Origin: Candidatus Babelota bacterium
Lineage (GTDB): Bacteria; JAGOBX01
DNA: 7,157 nucleotides
Reading direction: 5' to 3'
NCBI GenBank assembly: GCA_017999075.1
Contig: JAGOBX010000176.1
Span: forward strand, 1 to 7,157
In this document: piece by piece, positions 1 to 6,962 of the stretch
How positions within the stretch are numbered: position 1 is the first letter of the stretch
Layout of the letters: the number at the start of each line of letters is the position of its first letter
The notes under the pieces: model-generated
What the model was told of the DNA's origin: nothing
Seen by the model: the letters and a program-made list of their open reading frames with translations, nothing else
The model's database searches: none
Translations under genes and position numbers: made by a program

Positions 1-428
1 CCATTGAATTGAAAAATTTATTTTTCAGTGAATATATTGAAATTGAAAATATTTATAATTTCATTAAATGCCATATCGATACTCTGGATACAAAAGAAAA
101 TTCAGACACAAAAAAATTAACGGTCATAACTGCTGTCTTAGAAAAAGACAGTAAAAAAATCAAGTTCACGGGGAAAGGTAATGGTCCTGTAGACGCTTTT
201 GTTAAAGGATTCACAAAAATTTCAGGAATAAATTTTAAAATCGAAAATTATTCAGAGCATTCTATTGACAGCGGTTCAGATGCTTCAGCGATAGCGTATA
301 CCTCAATAAAAACGCCGGGCGGAAAAAACTATTGCGCAGCAGCAATTGATCCTGCGATAAGCATAGCGACAATAAAAGCTGTATTGAATACGATAAACAA
401 ATTTCAAACAAATAAAAGTGCCGGGTAA
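1..428 (+). CDS. leuA: 2-isopropylmalate synthase, C-terminal regulatory domain (5' end outside window)
   Basis: This is the last 142 codons of 2-isopropylmalate synthase, the cytoplasmic enzyme that condenses acetyl-CoA with 2-oxoisovalerate in the first committed step of leucine synthesis. The frame is open to the left edge (first whole codon at base 3). The catalytic TIM barrel must lie upstream, so the TTG at base 9 is not a real start. The visible part is the LeuA dimer/allosteric domain. It has a GKGNGP motif (171-188), then YSEH (249-260), then GSDASAIAY (273-299), then an AAAIDPAISIATIKAVLNTI tail. The G-x-GNGP / Y-x-EH / G-x-DA-x-A-x-AY order matches the long form typified by yeast Leu4 and Mycobacterium LeuA. 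In that family this domain binds leucine for feedback inhibition. The stop is TAA, 16 nt from the convergent stop of the giant gene. Family assignment is firm; a related enzyme such as citramalate synthase is less likely but cannot be excluded without the catalytic domain. Confidence 0.92.
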   Translation, partial: IELKNLFFSEYIEIENIYNFIKCHIDTLDTKENSDTKKLTVITAVLEKDSKKIKFTGKGNGPVDAFVKGFTKISGINFKIENYSEHSIDSGSDASAIAYTSIKTPGGKNYCAAAIDPAISIATIKAVLNTINKFQTNKSAG

Positions 429-439
429 AGTTTATTTTA

Positions 440-472
440 TTAAGTCAGTAATTACTTAAATTATATTTTTTT
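440..472 (+). terminator. possible weak terminator of leuA
   Basis: Inverted arms TTAAGT (440-445) and ACTTAA (454-459) enclose an 8-nt loop. On the plus strand they are followed by an AT stretch with seven T residues at 466-472. The stem is short and AT-rich, and it lies inside the last codons of the convergent gene, so it would be a weak terminator. On the minus strand no U-rich tract follows. It is the only hairpin candidate in the 16-nt convergent junction. Confidence 0.3.
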
Positions 473-3400
473 ATATATTCTGCCGGTTCAAAATTATCCG
501 GGATAAATCTGCCTACAATTACAGGCCTGAATAATACCGGATAACTCATATTGTGCGGCAAACTTATTTCAATATAATAATCGCCGGCTTTCAATTTATT
601 TATTTGATGATATCCCGAATTAATAAAATTAAATTTATCATCATACAACTTACATTCAAGAAAATCATCGCTTGATTCCATTCCTATTCCTATAATTTTT
701 TCCGATAACAAATTAAAAGAATAACATTTTATATCTCCAGGATTTATTACTGTAAATACTCCATAAGTATCATTAATGATTTCTATATTTTCTTTTTCTA
801 TTTTTATATTATTTATATAATTTTCAGCAAAACCTTTAAAAAATATTTTATATTCTCCACTACCAAAAATCACTGGAAGTTTAGAATTAAATATTTCCGA
901 ACACACTTTAGATGCATATCCTGTTCCTGATACTTTATAAACAAATGGTTCTGCAGAATAAAATTTATAAAATACCGGTTTATCGTTTTTAAATAATAAT
1001 CCTGTTTCTTTTACTTTTACAATATGTTCACGACTTTCTGAAACAGGAATTAATTTTTCTTCCGTTATTGAAACCATTCCATAACGTCTAAAAATATTTT
1101 CTGATTCACTAATCCAAAACTTAAAAAAACCAGAATTCAATTTTATATTCATAGAAATATCTTTACCCAGATCAATAATTGCGGAATCATTCAAAAATTT
1201 TCCTGAAGCATCAAGAACACTTATAATCTCAAAATTTCCTGTCAAATTCAATTTTCCTGTTGTGGTTCCGGAATTAATAAAAATTAATTTAATTCTTCTG
1301 CTGTTGTAGTTAAAAATTTCACCTGAACTATCAGTTAAAAATTTATTTATAATAATTTTATCAGGAAATTTTTCAGATACAGCAGTAAAATAAATTTGAG
1401 TTCGATTTAAATTAATAACCGCAATTTTTTTTTCAAAAGATTTAACAGAAACATTTTCATATTTATCACAAAAATTATAAAAAACTTCATCTATAAAACC
1501 ATTTTTTTCAGAAAAAACAGCACAGTTCCGCGGAATGCTAAACTTTATATTTTTATCATACGAACCATTAAACACCATAAAAGCGCCTGTATCGCATATT
1601 CCATTGAAATTATTTTCAATATCCAATAAAATATTATTTTTTTTTATTTGATTTGATTCAAGTTCTGCATTTATAAATAATTCTTCGGAAATTTTATTAT
1701 CAGCATTCCACAACACTAATTTTCCGGATTTGGAAAAAATGGTGAAATTTTCGTGGTTTCTAAAATCACTTGAATTAGTTGAAATTAATAACTTTTGTAT
1801 TTTAACATTAAATTCATTATTTTTTTCTTTTTCCTGAATCATAATTCCAGCGCAGATCTTATTTGAAACAGAACTCGCTTTAACAGAATTTATAAAATCA
1901 GTTTCAACAGGAACATCAATTACAACAGGCCTTCCGGAATAAAATGACACTTGAGTTTTTCCTTCTTTCAAATAAAATTTATCAATTTGAATTTCAATAT
2001 TATTTTCACTATCATTTTGTTCTGGAATTATTACGGTTTTATTATTCAATATTGTAAATATTTCTGTAATTTTTTCAGCAGGTTTTTCCAGTTCGTCAAT
2101 ATAAAACAATTCTAATCCGTTTGACGGCAAATATTTTATTAAATAAGACGAAACCTCGTTTGATAAAAAGCTTTCAATTCCGGATATTTTATACGGTTTC
2201 CCAATATTTTCCGATAATTCTGATTCTTTTTTAATTTTTACAGCATCAATTTTAACAGATACTTTTCCCGAAATATTTTCAAAAGCCCACAATTTAATTT
2301 TATATTTTTTTCCCTTAACCAAAAGAATTTTCAAATTTATATCGCAAGCTGTTTTAGCTGCTATTTCCATACCTTCAGAATTTTCCAAAATAAAATTCAA
2401 AGATTTCCCTGATAAAATTTTAAAACAAGTTATATCATCTGACGCAATAAATTCAAATTGCTTAATTTTATCATAAATTTCTGTTATATATTCAAAATTA
2501 TAATCAGCTTTTTCCAAAGTATCAGATTCAATCTTCATAACAGAAACTTTTCCATAATTCCGGTTATCAGAAACAATATAATTTCCGTATTGATTGACAT
2601 TCCAAACATCATTAAAATTTCTGTCAGGCAAAACATTATATTCATTTTCAGTTTCACTATTATTTTCATTAGATATAACCCGAGAAATTTTCAATTTATA
2701 CTTTCCGGAACTTAATTTTTTGCAGATCATAAAATTCCAATTATTTCCATTATCATCTGAAACTGCAATTCTGACGTTTTTTTCATCAAATAATTCTGCC
2801 CTAACATCTGTTTGTCCAAACGAAAAAATTTTATATGTCCCTTCTTCTCCTATTGATAAATCAAATTCTGACGGTAATTCCGCAGTTCTGGTTATTCCGT
2901 CAAATATTTCAGTTGTTTCCAAAAAAATCTCATACTTCAAAAAATTTCCTAATCTGCTGTTTTCAACTTCAATTATATATTCTCCTTTTCTCAAAACATT
3001 TTTAAAACCTGAAATTTTATCTATTATTCCTGATACTGCCATATTCTCTTTTCTTTTTATAACGCCCCTCATATAATTCGTCAATTTCACAGTTATTTCA
3101 GCATCAGCAGGAAGATTAAATTCATATTTATCAGGAATTCTATTATTTATATCTTCAGTTTCTATCCAGATATTTTTCAATTTTTGCCCGAATAAAATTT
3201 TATGAGGGCCTTTTCCTTCGATATTATTATTCTCAATATTATATCTGAAAAATTTCCATAACCGATATGTTTCAGCAGTTGCCGGCGATGAAATAAGTTT
3301 ATATATTCCTTGATCCAATTCAATTATAACAGGAGTTTTAAATACATTTATTACAGGCCACCCATTTTTATCTTCAATGCGGTTTTCAAAAAAAAATTTT

Positions 3401-5763
3401 TCTCCGACTGATTCCACATAATAAAATCCATTTGTATCAATATTTAATTCTGCAGAAAGACCTGTATTTGAAGGGACAGAAATTCCGTATTCTTTTATTT
3501 CAAGACATTCGTCAACTTCAACAATATTTCCTTTTTTTAAAATTATTCCTGTTCTGCCAGAAGTATTTCCAATTGCCTGAACTATTATGTTATATTTTCC
3601 TTTTTTAAAAAAATTATGAATAATAAAATTTCCATTATCAGCATTGCATTCAACTGCATATAATTCGTTTGACATCTTTGTTTTAATATAAGCTTTAAGT
3701 TTCAGCCTTCCAAAAGATTCAATATAATAAATTCCGGCATCTTCAACATTAAATTCAAAAGTTTTAAATTGATCATAATCCAAATCAAAAAACTTTTGTT
3801 CATTCAACTTTATTTTTTCAAACCCGTCGAATTTATTTTTTTTCAATTCATAAAGCCTGGAAATAATTTTTTCCAATTTTTGATTTTCCTCAGTTTCCGA
3901 AACAACACTCAAATTAAAATATTTTAATCCGTTTCCCTTGTTTTTCAATGTTAAAATCTTTCCGCGCTGTGAATCGTTTAATACACTATAATTTTCAATT
4001 TTTTTACCTTCAATATAACAATCTATATTTTCCGAATCAGAAATAACAAGTTTAACATTATCAGGAAAAGTTAAAGATTTAATCTCTATCTGTTCATCAG
4101 GTCTTAAAACAACAGGCAGCGGATTATTAATATCAACAGGATATTTTTTTAAAACTATACCTTTATCTATTCTGTATTGCTTGTTTAAAAATAATTTATA
4201 ACTGTATGTTCCATTAAAAACCAATTCAACAAACTGAATATTTCTTTTAACCGCAAAATCTTCTATTTTTAATTTTTTAAAAATTTTAGTCATTAAAGTT
4301 TGTTTACTGACAGCTAACTTTATAATTCCTTTTTTTTCAGGTTTTAAAGAAAATACATAAATTCCTTTTTCAAGATGAAAATTTCTATTAGTTGTATTCC
4401 ATTCAGGAGATTGATATCCTTCAGGTTTATTAATCAAAAATGGTTCAATCCTGCATTTTGCCGGAATTCCTTCTGATTTAACAGAGTATTCGCCTGCTTC
4501 CATTACTTCAAAAAAAATCGAATTTTCGCCTGTTAAATTAAATCTGCGCGACCATCCTGAATTTTCGTTTAATTCTATTAAGCTTTTCCCGATTATTTTC
4601 GAACGTTCTCCATCGCCAAGCTCAATAACAATTCCAGTAGCATCAATATTGTCCTGCGGATAACCGGAGTGAATAGTTGACAACCAATATGTTCCATCAT
4701 TGTATTTATCAGCCAAACTAATTTCATTATTATCGCATCTCGTAAAAACTTGTAAAATAAATTTTTCTTCAGGCAGTCCTGATACTCTAACAATCTTAAA
4801 ATTTTCGTTTGAATTCGGAACAAAAATTTTACATTCAGGTTCTTTAGAATCTTTAGTAATTTGAGTTTTATAAGCAAAATTATTAAAATCAAACATTTTG
4901 TCCGAATAAAAATCCGAAACTTCCAATTTTAATTTTTTTTTATCCGCAATCTGAATTAAAAAAAAAGTGGCTTCAGCAGAACACAGGTATAAATTTTCTC
5001 CGGCATCAGATATAACATCTTCAAACCTCATATTGTTTCCTATTTTTCTAATTCCATATTTAATACAAACAGGATACTTATCTTCATCATTTGCCCAAAT
5101 TTCTTTTTCTCCGCCGTAAACAGTAAATAAATAATATCCTGCATTCAGTTGAGCTGTCATCGTAATATGTTTTAACGGTTGCCCTGTTTCAGTCAAAACC
5201 TGCTTTTTATAAATGCGGCTATCGGCAAGCCATTCTCCTTCAAACCATAATTTACAATCATCTGCATTTCTGCCGTAACATTCAAAATAAACAATTTGAC
5301 TTTCCGGAATATATATCCAATATGACAGTTGTTCATTATCTTTCAAGGAAGTTTTTTTTACCGAATTTTTTATTATAAATTCATCTTGAATATTTTTTTC
5401 AATAGTAGGGATTATGCTTATTTTAAATTTCCCGATTCCTTTTTTCAAAGAATTTGTTATAATTTTATATTCACCGTAATCAAGCAGAAAATATCCTTTC
5501 CCGTCAGTTTTTCCGGTTTCTCCAAATGATTCTGAAACACCTGTAAGTTTATCTACTAATTTAAATGATGTTCCTTGTTTTTGTTCGCTTTCTATAGAAA
5601 TAAGATATCTGCCGGGTTTTCCTATATTCAAAATACACTCATTTTTACCTTTTGCTAAAAATTCTGTTTTATCAAATTTATATTGCTCATATCCGTAAAG
5701 TTTAAAGTAAAACATTGTCAAAATACCAAAACATATAATAATTTTTAAATAAAATTTTTTCAT
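445..5763 (-). CDS. giant exported protein with PPC-like beta-sandwich repeats, function unknown
   Basis: This 1772-residue protein is not one I can name. The ATG start is well supported: GGGAGA (5773-5778) lies 9 nt upstream and a signal peptide follows. That peptide has a basic KK-x3-K start, a hydrophobic core near residues 8-20 and a probable cleavage after LYG-24, so export is likely. The mature part has no other convincing membrane helix. It shows a recurring G-x-(Y/F)-x-(I/V) motif, often in pairs 40-46 residues apart, as at residues 51/97, 422/467, 677/723, 779/819 and 974/1020. This resembles PPC-like beta-sandwich domains, about eleven units in all. Residues 1285-1585 depart from the pattern. 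Many scattered cysteines are present, for example 162, 170, 706, 753, 1390, 1414 and 1432. I see no protease or glycosidase catalytic motif, LPXTG anchor or beta-barrel C-terminus. It is transcribed divergently from the substrate-binding lipoprotein. It could be an adhesin, a surface-layer or matrix protein, or a carbohydrate-binding scaffold. The gene is certain; the function is open. Confidence 0.93.
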   Translation of the reverse strand: MKKFYLKIIICFGILTMFYFKLYGYEQYKFDKTEFLAKGKNECILNIGKPGRYLISIESEQKQGTSFKLVDKLTGVSESFGETGKTDGKGYFLLDYGEYKIITNSLKKGIGKFKISIIPTIEKNIQDEFIIKNSVKKTSLKDNEQLSYWIYIPESQIVYFECYGRNADDCKLWFEGEWLADSRIYKKQVLTETGQPLKHITMTAQLNAGYYLFTVYGGEKEIWANDEDKYPVCIKYGIRKIGNNMRFEDVISDAGENLYLCSAEATFFLIQIADKKKLKLEVSDFYSDKMFDFNNFAYKTQITKDSKEPECKIFVPNSNENFKIVRVSGLPEEKFILQVFTRCDNNEISLADKYNDGTYWLSTIHSGYPQDNIDATGIVIELGDGERSKIIGKSLIELNENSGWSRRFNLTGENSIFFEVMEAGEYSVKSEGIPAKCRIEPFLINKPEGYQSPEWNTTNRNFHLEKGIYVFSLKPEKKGIIKLAVSKQTLMTKIFKKLKIEDFAVKRNIQFVELVFNGTYSYKLFLNKQYRIDKGIVLKKYPVDINNPLPVVLRPDEQIEIKSLTFPDNVKLVISDSENIDCYIEGKKIENYSVLNDSQRGKILTLKNKGNGLKYFNLSVVSETEENQKLEKIISRLYELKKNKFDGFEKIKLNEQKFFDLDYDQFKTFEFNVEDAGIYYIESFGRLKLKAYIKTKMSNELYAVECNADNGNFIIHNFFKKGKYNIIVQAIGNTSGRTGIILKKGNIVEVDECLEIKEYGISVPSNTGLSAELNIDTNGFYYVESVGEKFFFENRIEDKNGWPVINVFKTPVIIELDQGIYKLISSPATAETYRLWKFFRYNIENNNIEGKGPHKILFGQKLKNIWIETEDINNRIPDKYEFNLPADAEITVKLTNYMRGVIKRKENMAVSGIIDKISGFKNVLRKGEYIIEVENSRLGNFLKYEIFLETTEIFDGITRTAELPSEFDLSIGEEGTYKIFSFGQTDVRAELFDEKNVRIAVSDDNGNNWNFMICKKLSSGKYKLKISRVISNENNSETENEYNVLPDRNFNDVWNVNQYGNYIVSDNRNYGKVSVMKIESDTLEKADYNFEYITEIYDKIKQFEFIASDDITCFKILSGKSLNFILENSEGMEIAAKTACDINLKILLVKGKKYKIKLWAFENISGKVSVKIDAVKIKKESELSENIGKPYKISGIESFLSNEVSSYLIKYLPSNGLELFYIDELEKPAEKITEIFTILNNKTVIIPEQNDSENNIEIQIDKFYLKEGKTQVSFYSGRPVVIDVPVETDFINSVKASSVSNKICAGIMIQEKEKNNEFNVKIQKLLISTNSSDFRNHENFTIFSKSGKLVLWNADNKISEELFINAELESNQIKKNNILLDIENNFNGICDTGAFMVFNGSYDKNIKFSIPRNCAVFSEKNGFIDEVFYNFCDKYENVSVKSFEKKIAVINLNRTQIYFTAVSEKFPDKIIINKFLTDSSGEIFNYNSRRIKLIFINSGTTTGKLNLTGNFEIISVLDASGKFLNDSAIIDLGKDISMNIKLNSGFFKFWISESENIFRRYGMVSITEEKLIPVSESREHIVKVKETGLLFKNDKPVFYKFYSAEPFVYKVSGTGYASKVCSEIFNSKLPVIFGSGEYKIFFKGFAENYINNIKIEKENIEIINDTYGVFTVINPGDIKCYSFNLLSEKIIGIGMESSDDFLECKLYDDKFNFINSGYHQINKLKAGDYYIEISLPHNMSYPVLFRPVIVGRFIPDNFEPAEYIKKYNLSNY
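544..5637 (-). repeat. degenerate PPC-like domain array within the giant protein
   Basis: The repeats are seen at protein level only; no DNA-level tandem repeat is obvious, so the copies are old. Approximate units by residue are 43-118, 140-216, 406-485, 664-742, 769-845, 878-947, 964-1030, 1100-1172, 1200-1282, 1590-1655 and 1676-1745. The loose consensus is a strand such as F-x-(I/V/L), then G-x-Y-x-I-x-S-x-G, then a middle strand, and a closing L-x-x-G-x-Y-x-(I/L)-x-(I/V). The clearest copy is 964-1030: GTYKIFSFG, then LFDEKNVRIAVSDD, then LSSGKYKLKI. This order is how bacterial PPC domains read. Unit edges are estimates by eye, and the 140-216, 1200-1282 and 1590-1655 units are the weakest. 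The block at 1285-1585 is not part of the array. Confidence 0.6.
5692..5763 (-). other. Sec-type signal peptide of the giant protein
   Basis: These are residues 1-24: a lysine-rich n-region (K2, K3, K7), a hydrophobic core IIICFGILTMFYF, a lysine at 21, and LYG before a polar mature start (YEQYKF). Gly at -1 and Leu at -3 are tolerable for signal peptidase I. There is no lipobox, because the only cysteine (C11) sits inside the core rather than at its end. The exact cut site is uncertain. Confidence 0.75.
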
Positions 5764-5772
5764 AATATATTA

Positions 5773-5778
5773 TCTCCC
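5773..5778 (-). promoter_or_regulatory. Shine-Dalgarno site of the giant gene
   Basis: On the minus strand this reads GGGAGA, 9 nt before the ATG at 5763. It is a strong match in otherwise AT-only sequence and fixes the start of the giant gene. Confidence 0.8.
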
Positions 5779-5797
5779 GAAACTTTTATTTACAATT

Positions 5798-5825
5798 ATT
5801 TTAATACTGCAATTATTTGATGCAA
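5798..5825 (-). promoter_or_regulatory. candidate sigma70 promoter for the giant gene
   Basis: Read on the minus strand, TTGCAT (5825-5820) is the -35 and TAAAAT (5803-5798) is the -10, with a 16-nt spacer. The predicted transcript would start near 5791 and leave a leader of about 27 nt that includes the GGGAGA ribosome site. The -35 lies wholly inside the left arm of the 9-bp inverted repeat, so a protein bound there should block it. In AT-rich DNA -10-like hexamers are common, which limits confidence. Confidence 0.5.
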
Positions 5826-5866
5826 CATTTTTTAAAAATTTTTATAAAGAAATTATTTTGCATCAA
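5817..5866. promoter_or_regulatory. inverted repeat, possible shared operator of the divergent genes
   Basis: TTGATGCAA (5817-5825) and TTGCATCAA (5858-5866) are perfect 9-bp inverted copies, with centres 41 bp apart (about four helical turns). Each arm also has the TTG-N3-CAA dyad form of an operator half-pair. The left arm contains the -35 of the minus promoter, and the right arm ends 8 bp before the -35 of the plus promoter. This layout fits one regulator controlling both directions, perhaps by looping or cooperative binding. A plain RNA hairpin is less likely because the loop is 32 nt. No regulator gene is in the window. Confidence 0.5.
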
Positions 5867-5874
5867 TTTTATAA

Positions 5875-5902
5875 TTGACAAATAAATATTTTTATTTAGA
5901 AT
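5875..5902 (+). promoter_or_regulatory. sigma70 promoter for the substrate-binding lipoprotein gene
   Basis: A consensus -35 TTGACA (5875-5880) is followed after 16 bp by TAGAAT (5897-5902), one mismatch from TATAAT. Transcription would start near 5909, giving a leader of about 55 nt before the TTG start at 5965. This is the best promoter match in the window. Confidence 0.65.
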
Positions 5903-5964
5903 ATTGAAAAAATTTTAGAATTTTATCTGAATATTTTTAATTCTGCTGGCGGACTAATATAATA

Positions 5965-6870
5965 TTGAAAATTTCTTTTATTTATCTTATTTTATTATTT
6001 TTTTTTACAAACTGCGATAGCATAAATTTTAAAACAAGTATTCAAAAAAATAATAAAAAAAACATTTCATTAAACCAAAACAATTATACCCGCATTGTTT
6101 CCCTCGCGCCGAGTTTAACCGAAATAATGTTTGTTTTAAATGCCGATACTCAGCTTGCAGGAGTAACAGAATTTTGCGTTTATCCGCAAAAAGCTCTATC
6201 AAAACCCAAAATCGGAGGTTATACAAACATCAATTTTGAACAGTTAGTTATAATTAAACCAGATTTAATACTTGCGCTTCCTATTCATCAGGACTATTTT
6301 AAAAAATTCAAACAATTAAATATCCCTTACAAATTATTTTCGGAAAAAAAAGTTTCCGATATAAGAAACAGCATTATAGAAATCGGGAGATTGCTCAAAA
6401 AAAATAACGAAACTGAAATTTTTTTAAAAACTTTCGATAATGAATTTAATGAAAAAATAAATCAAACGATTTTACAAAAATCTAAAATTCTTATAATAGT
6501 AGGCAGGGAATTCGGCCGCCTTAAAAATCCAGTATGCGCAGGAAAAATTTCGTTTTACAATGATCTGATAGAATTTGCCGGCGGAATAAATGCTGCGCCT
6601 GAATCTGTTACCGAATATAATTCCCTTAATTCTGAAAGCATCGTAAGTATGAACCCTGATATTATAATCGAAATATTCGCACCCCATTCAGGAATGACAG
6701 CTTATAAAGACGAAGATAAATTACGTAATGACTGGAAAATTTTTAAAAATGTCAATGCTGTAAAAAACGGTAGAATACACTATATAATAAAAGACTATGC
6801 TACAGTACCTGGACCGCGTATTTACTTGCTTTACAGAGATATAAAAAAAATTATTAATTTTAAACCCTGA
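5965..6870 (+). CDS. BtuF/FhuD-type ABC transporter substrate-binding lipoprotein
   Basis: This 301-residue periplasmic binding protein belongs to the cobalamin/ferric-siderophore class (Peripla_BP_2 fold: two lobes joined by a long helix). It should capture a corrinoid or iron chelate and pass it to an ABC permease. Start: a stop at 5938-5940 and no upstream in-frame ATG leave TTG at 5965, which opens a classic signal peptide. A weak GGCGGA (5948-5953) lies 11 nt ahead. The peptide ends FTNC with Cys17 as the probable lipid site; Asn at -1 is atypical, and Asp18 at +2 is the inner-membrane retention residue in enterobacteria. Family motifs are RIVSLAPSLTEIMF (43-56), GVTEFCVYP (66-74), KIGGYTNINFEQL plus KPDLILAL (82-105), a linker helix near 130-170, and DYATVPGPR (277-285). 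By eye it aligns throughout with E. coli BtuF, the aromatic ligand positions appearing as Phe70 and Tyr86. No permease or ATPase gene is adjacent. The family is sure; the ligand (B12, heme or siderophore) is not. Confidence 0.9.
   Translation: MKISFIYLILLFFFTNCDSINFKTSIQKNNKKNISLNQNNYTRIVSLAPSLTEIMFVLNADTQLAGVTEFCVYPQKALSKPKIGGYTNINFEQLVIIKPDLILALPIHQDYFKKFKQLNIPYKLFSEKKVSDIRNSIIEIGRLLKKNNETEIFLKTFDNEFNEKINQTILQKSKILIIVGREFGRLKNPVCAGKISFYNDLIEFAGGINAAPESVTEYNSLNSESIVSMNPDIIIEIFAPHSGMTAYKDEDKLRNDWKIFKNVNAVKNGRIHYIIKDYATVPGPRIYLLYRDIKKIINFKP
5998..6006 (+). repeat. nine-T homopolymer in the lipoprotein signal peptide
   Basis: Nine consecutive T residues encode Phe12-Phe13-Phe14 exactly, just before the lipid-modified Cys17. 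A slip of one base here would frameshift the gene before the mature protein. Tracts of this length also occur by chance in DNA this AT-rich, for example several in the giant gene. Confidence 0.9.
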
Positions 6871-6915
6871 AAAAATCCTTGTAAAAAGACACTTATTTTA
6901 AAATGTTATATTCCC

Positions 6916-6959
6916 CTGATTATCTATATTCTAAAATTCTACAATTTCAGAATAATCAG
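6916..6959. terminator. compound hairpin between convergent genes, possible terminator
   Basis: Outer arms CTGATT (6916-6921) and AATCAG (6954-6959) close an inner stem. The inner stem pairs ATTCT (6928-6932) with AGAAT (6949-6953) and AAATT (6934-6938) with AATTT (6943-6947), with one A/C mismatch and a CTAC tetraloop. A 6-nt bulge (6922-6927) sits on the left side only. It lies 45 nt after the lipoprotein stop and 3 nt past the stop of the right-edge gene, where a terminator for both would sit. Neither strand has a clean U-tract directly after it, so termination is inferred. Confidence 0.5.
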
Positions 6960-6962
6960 AAT

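Larger units (their letters stand above)
5764..5964. other. divergent intergenic regulatory region
   Basis: These 201 bp separate the start codons of the giant gene and the lipoprotein gene. They hold both promoters, the 9-bp inverted repeat and both ribosome sites listed separately. I found no short reading frame with a ribosome site, no cobalamin riboswitch core, and no recognisable Fur-type site. The low G+C content makes long structured RNA unlikely. Confidence 0.7.

Noticed and set aside
9-428. A complete 139-residue protein starting at TTG 9
   Set aside because: The frame is open to the window edge, and the residues are the C-terminal domain of a much larger enzyme, so the TTG is internal.
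2458-3076. Two plus-strand open frames (2458-2715 and 2594-3076)
   Set aside because: Both are antisense to the giant gene, rich in Phe/Ile/Ser as expected from complementing Lys/Asn/Glu codons, lack ribosome sites and show no family motif.
4593-4892. Minus-strand open frame of 99 codons
   Set aside because: It overlaps the giant gene in another frame of the same strand; its Leu/Ile/Lys-rich composition is a frame shadow.
5329-5529. Plus-strand open frame of 66 codons
   Set aside because: It is antisense to the start of the giant gene, with no ribosome site or recognisable product.
445-5763. Alpha-2-macroglobulin, large autotransporter or sorted cell-wall protein
   Set aside because: I see no thioester motif, no C-terminal beta-barrel signature and no LPXTG-type anchor. 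Large size and beta content alone do not support these calls.
5958-5963. Perfect TATAAT just before the lipoprotein start
   Set aside because: Transcription from it would begin at or after the start codon, and no good -35 lies 16-18 bp upstream. The TTGACA/TAGAAT pair further upstream is better placed.
5764-5964. Cobalamin riboswitch upstream of the BtuF-like gene
   Set aside because: No B12-box-like GC-rich core is present, and the leader predicted from the promoter is only about 55 nt of AT-rich sequence, too short for that aptamer.
6029-6687. Minus-strand open frames at 6029-6226 and 6472-6687
   Set aside because: They are antisense to the substrate-binding protein gene, whose family motifs establish the plus frame as coding.
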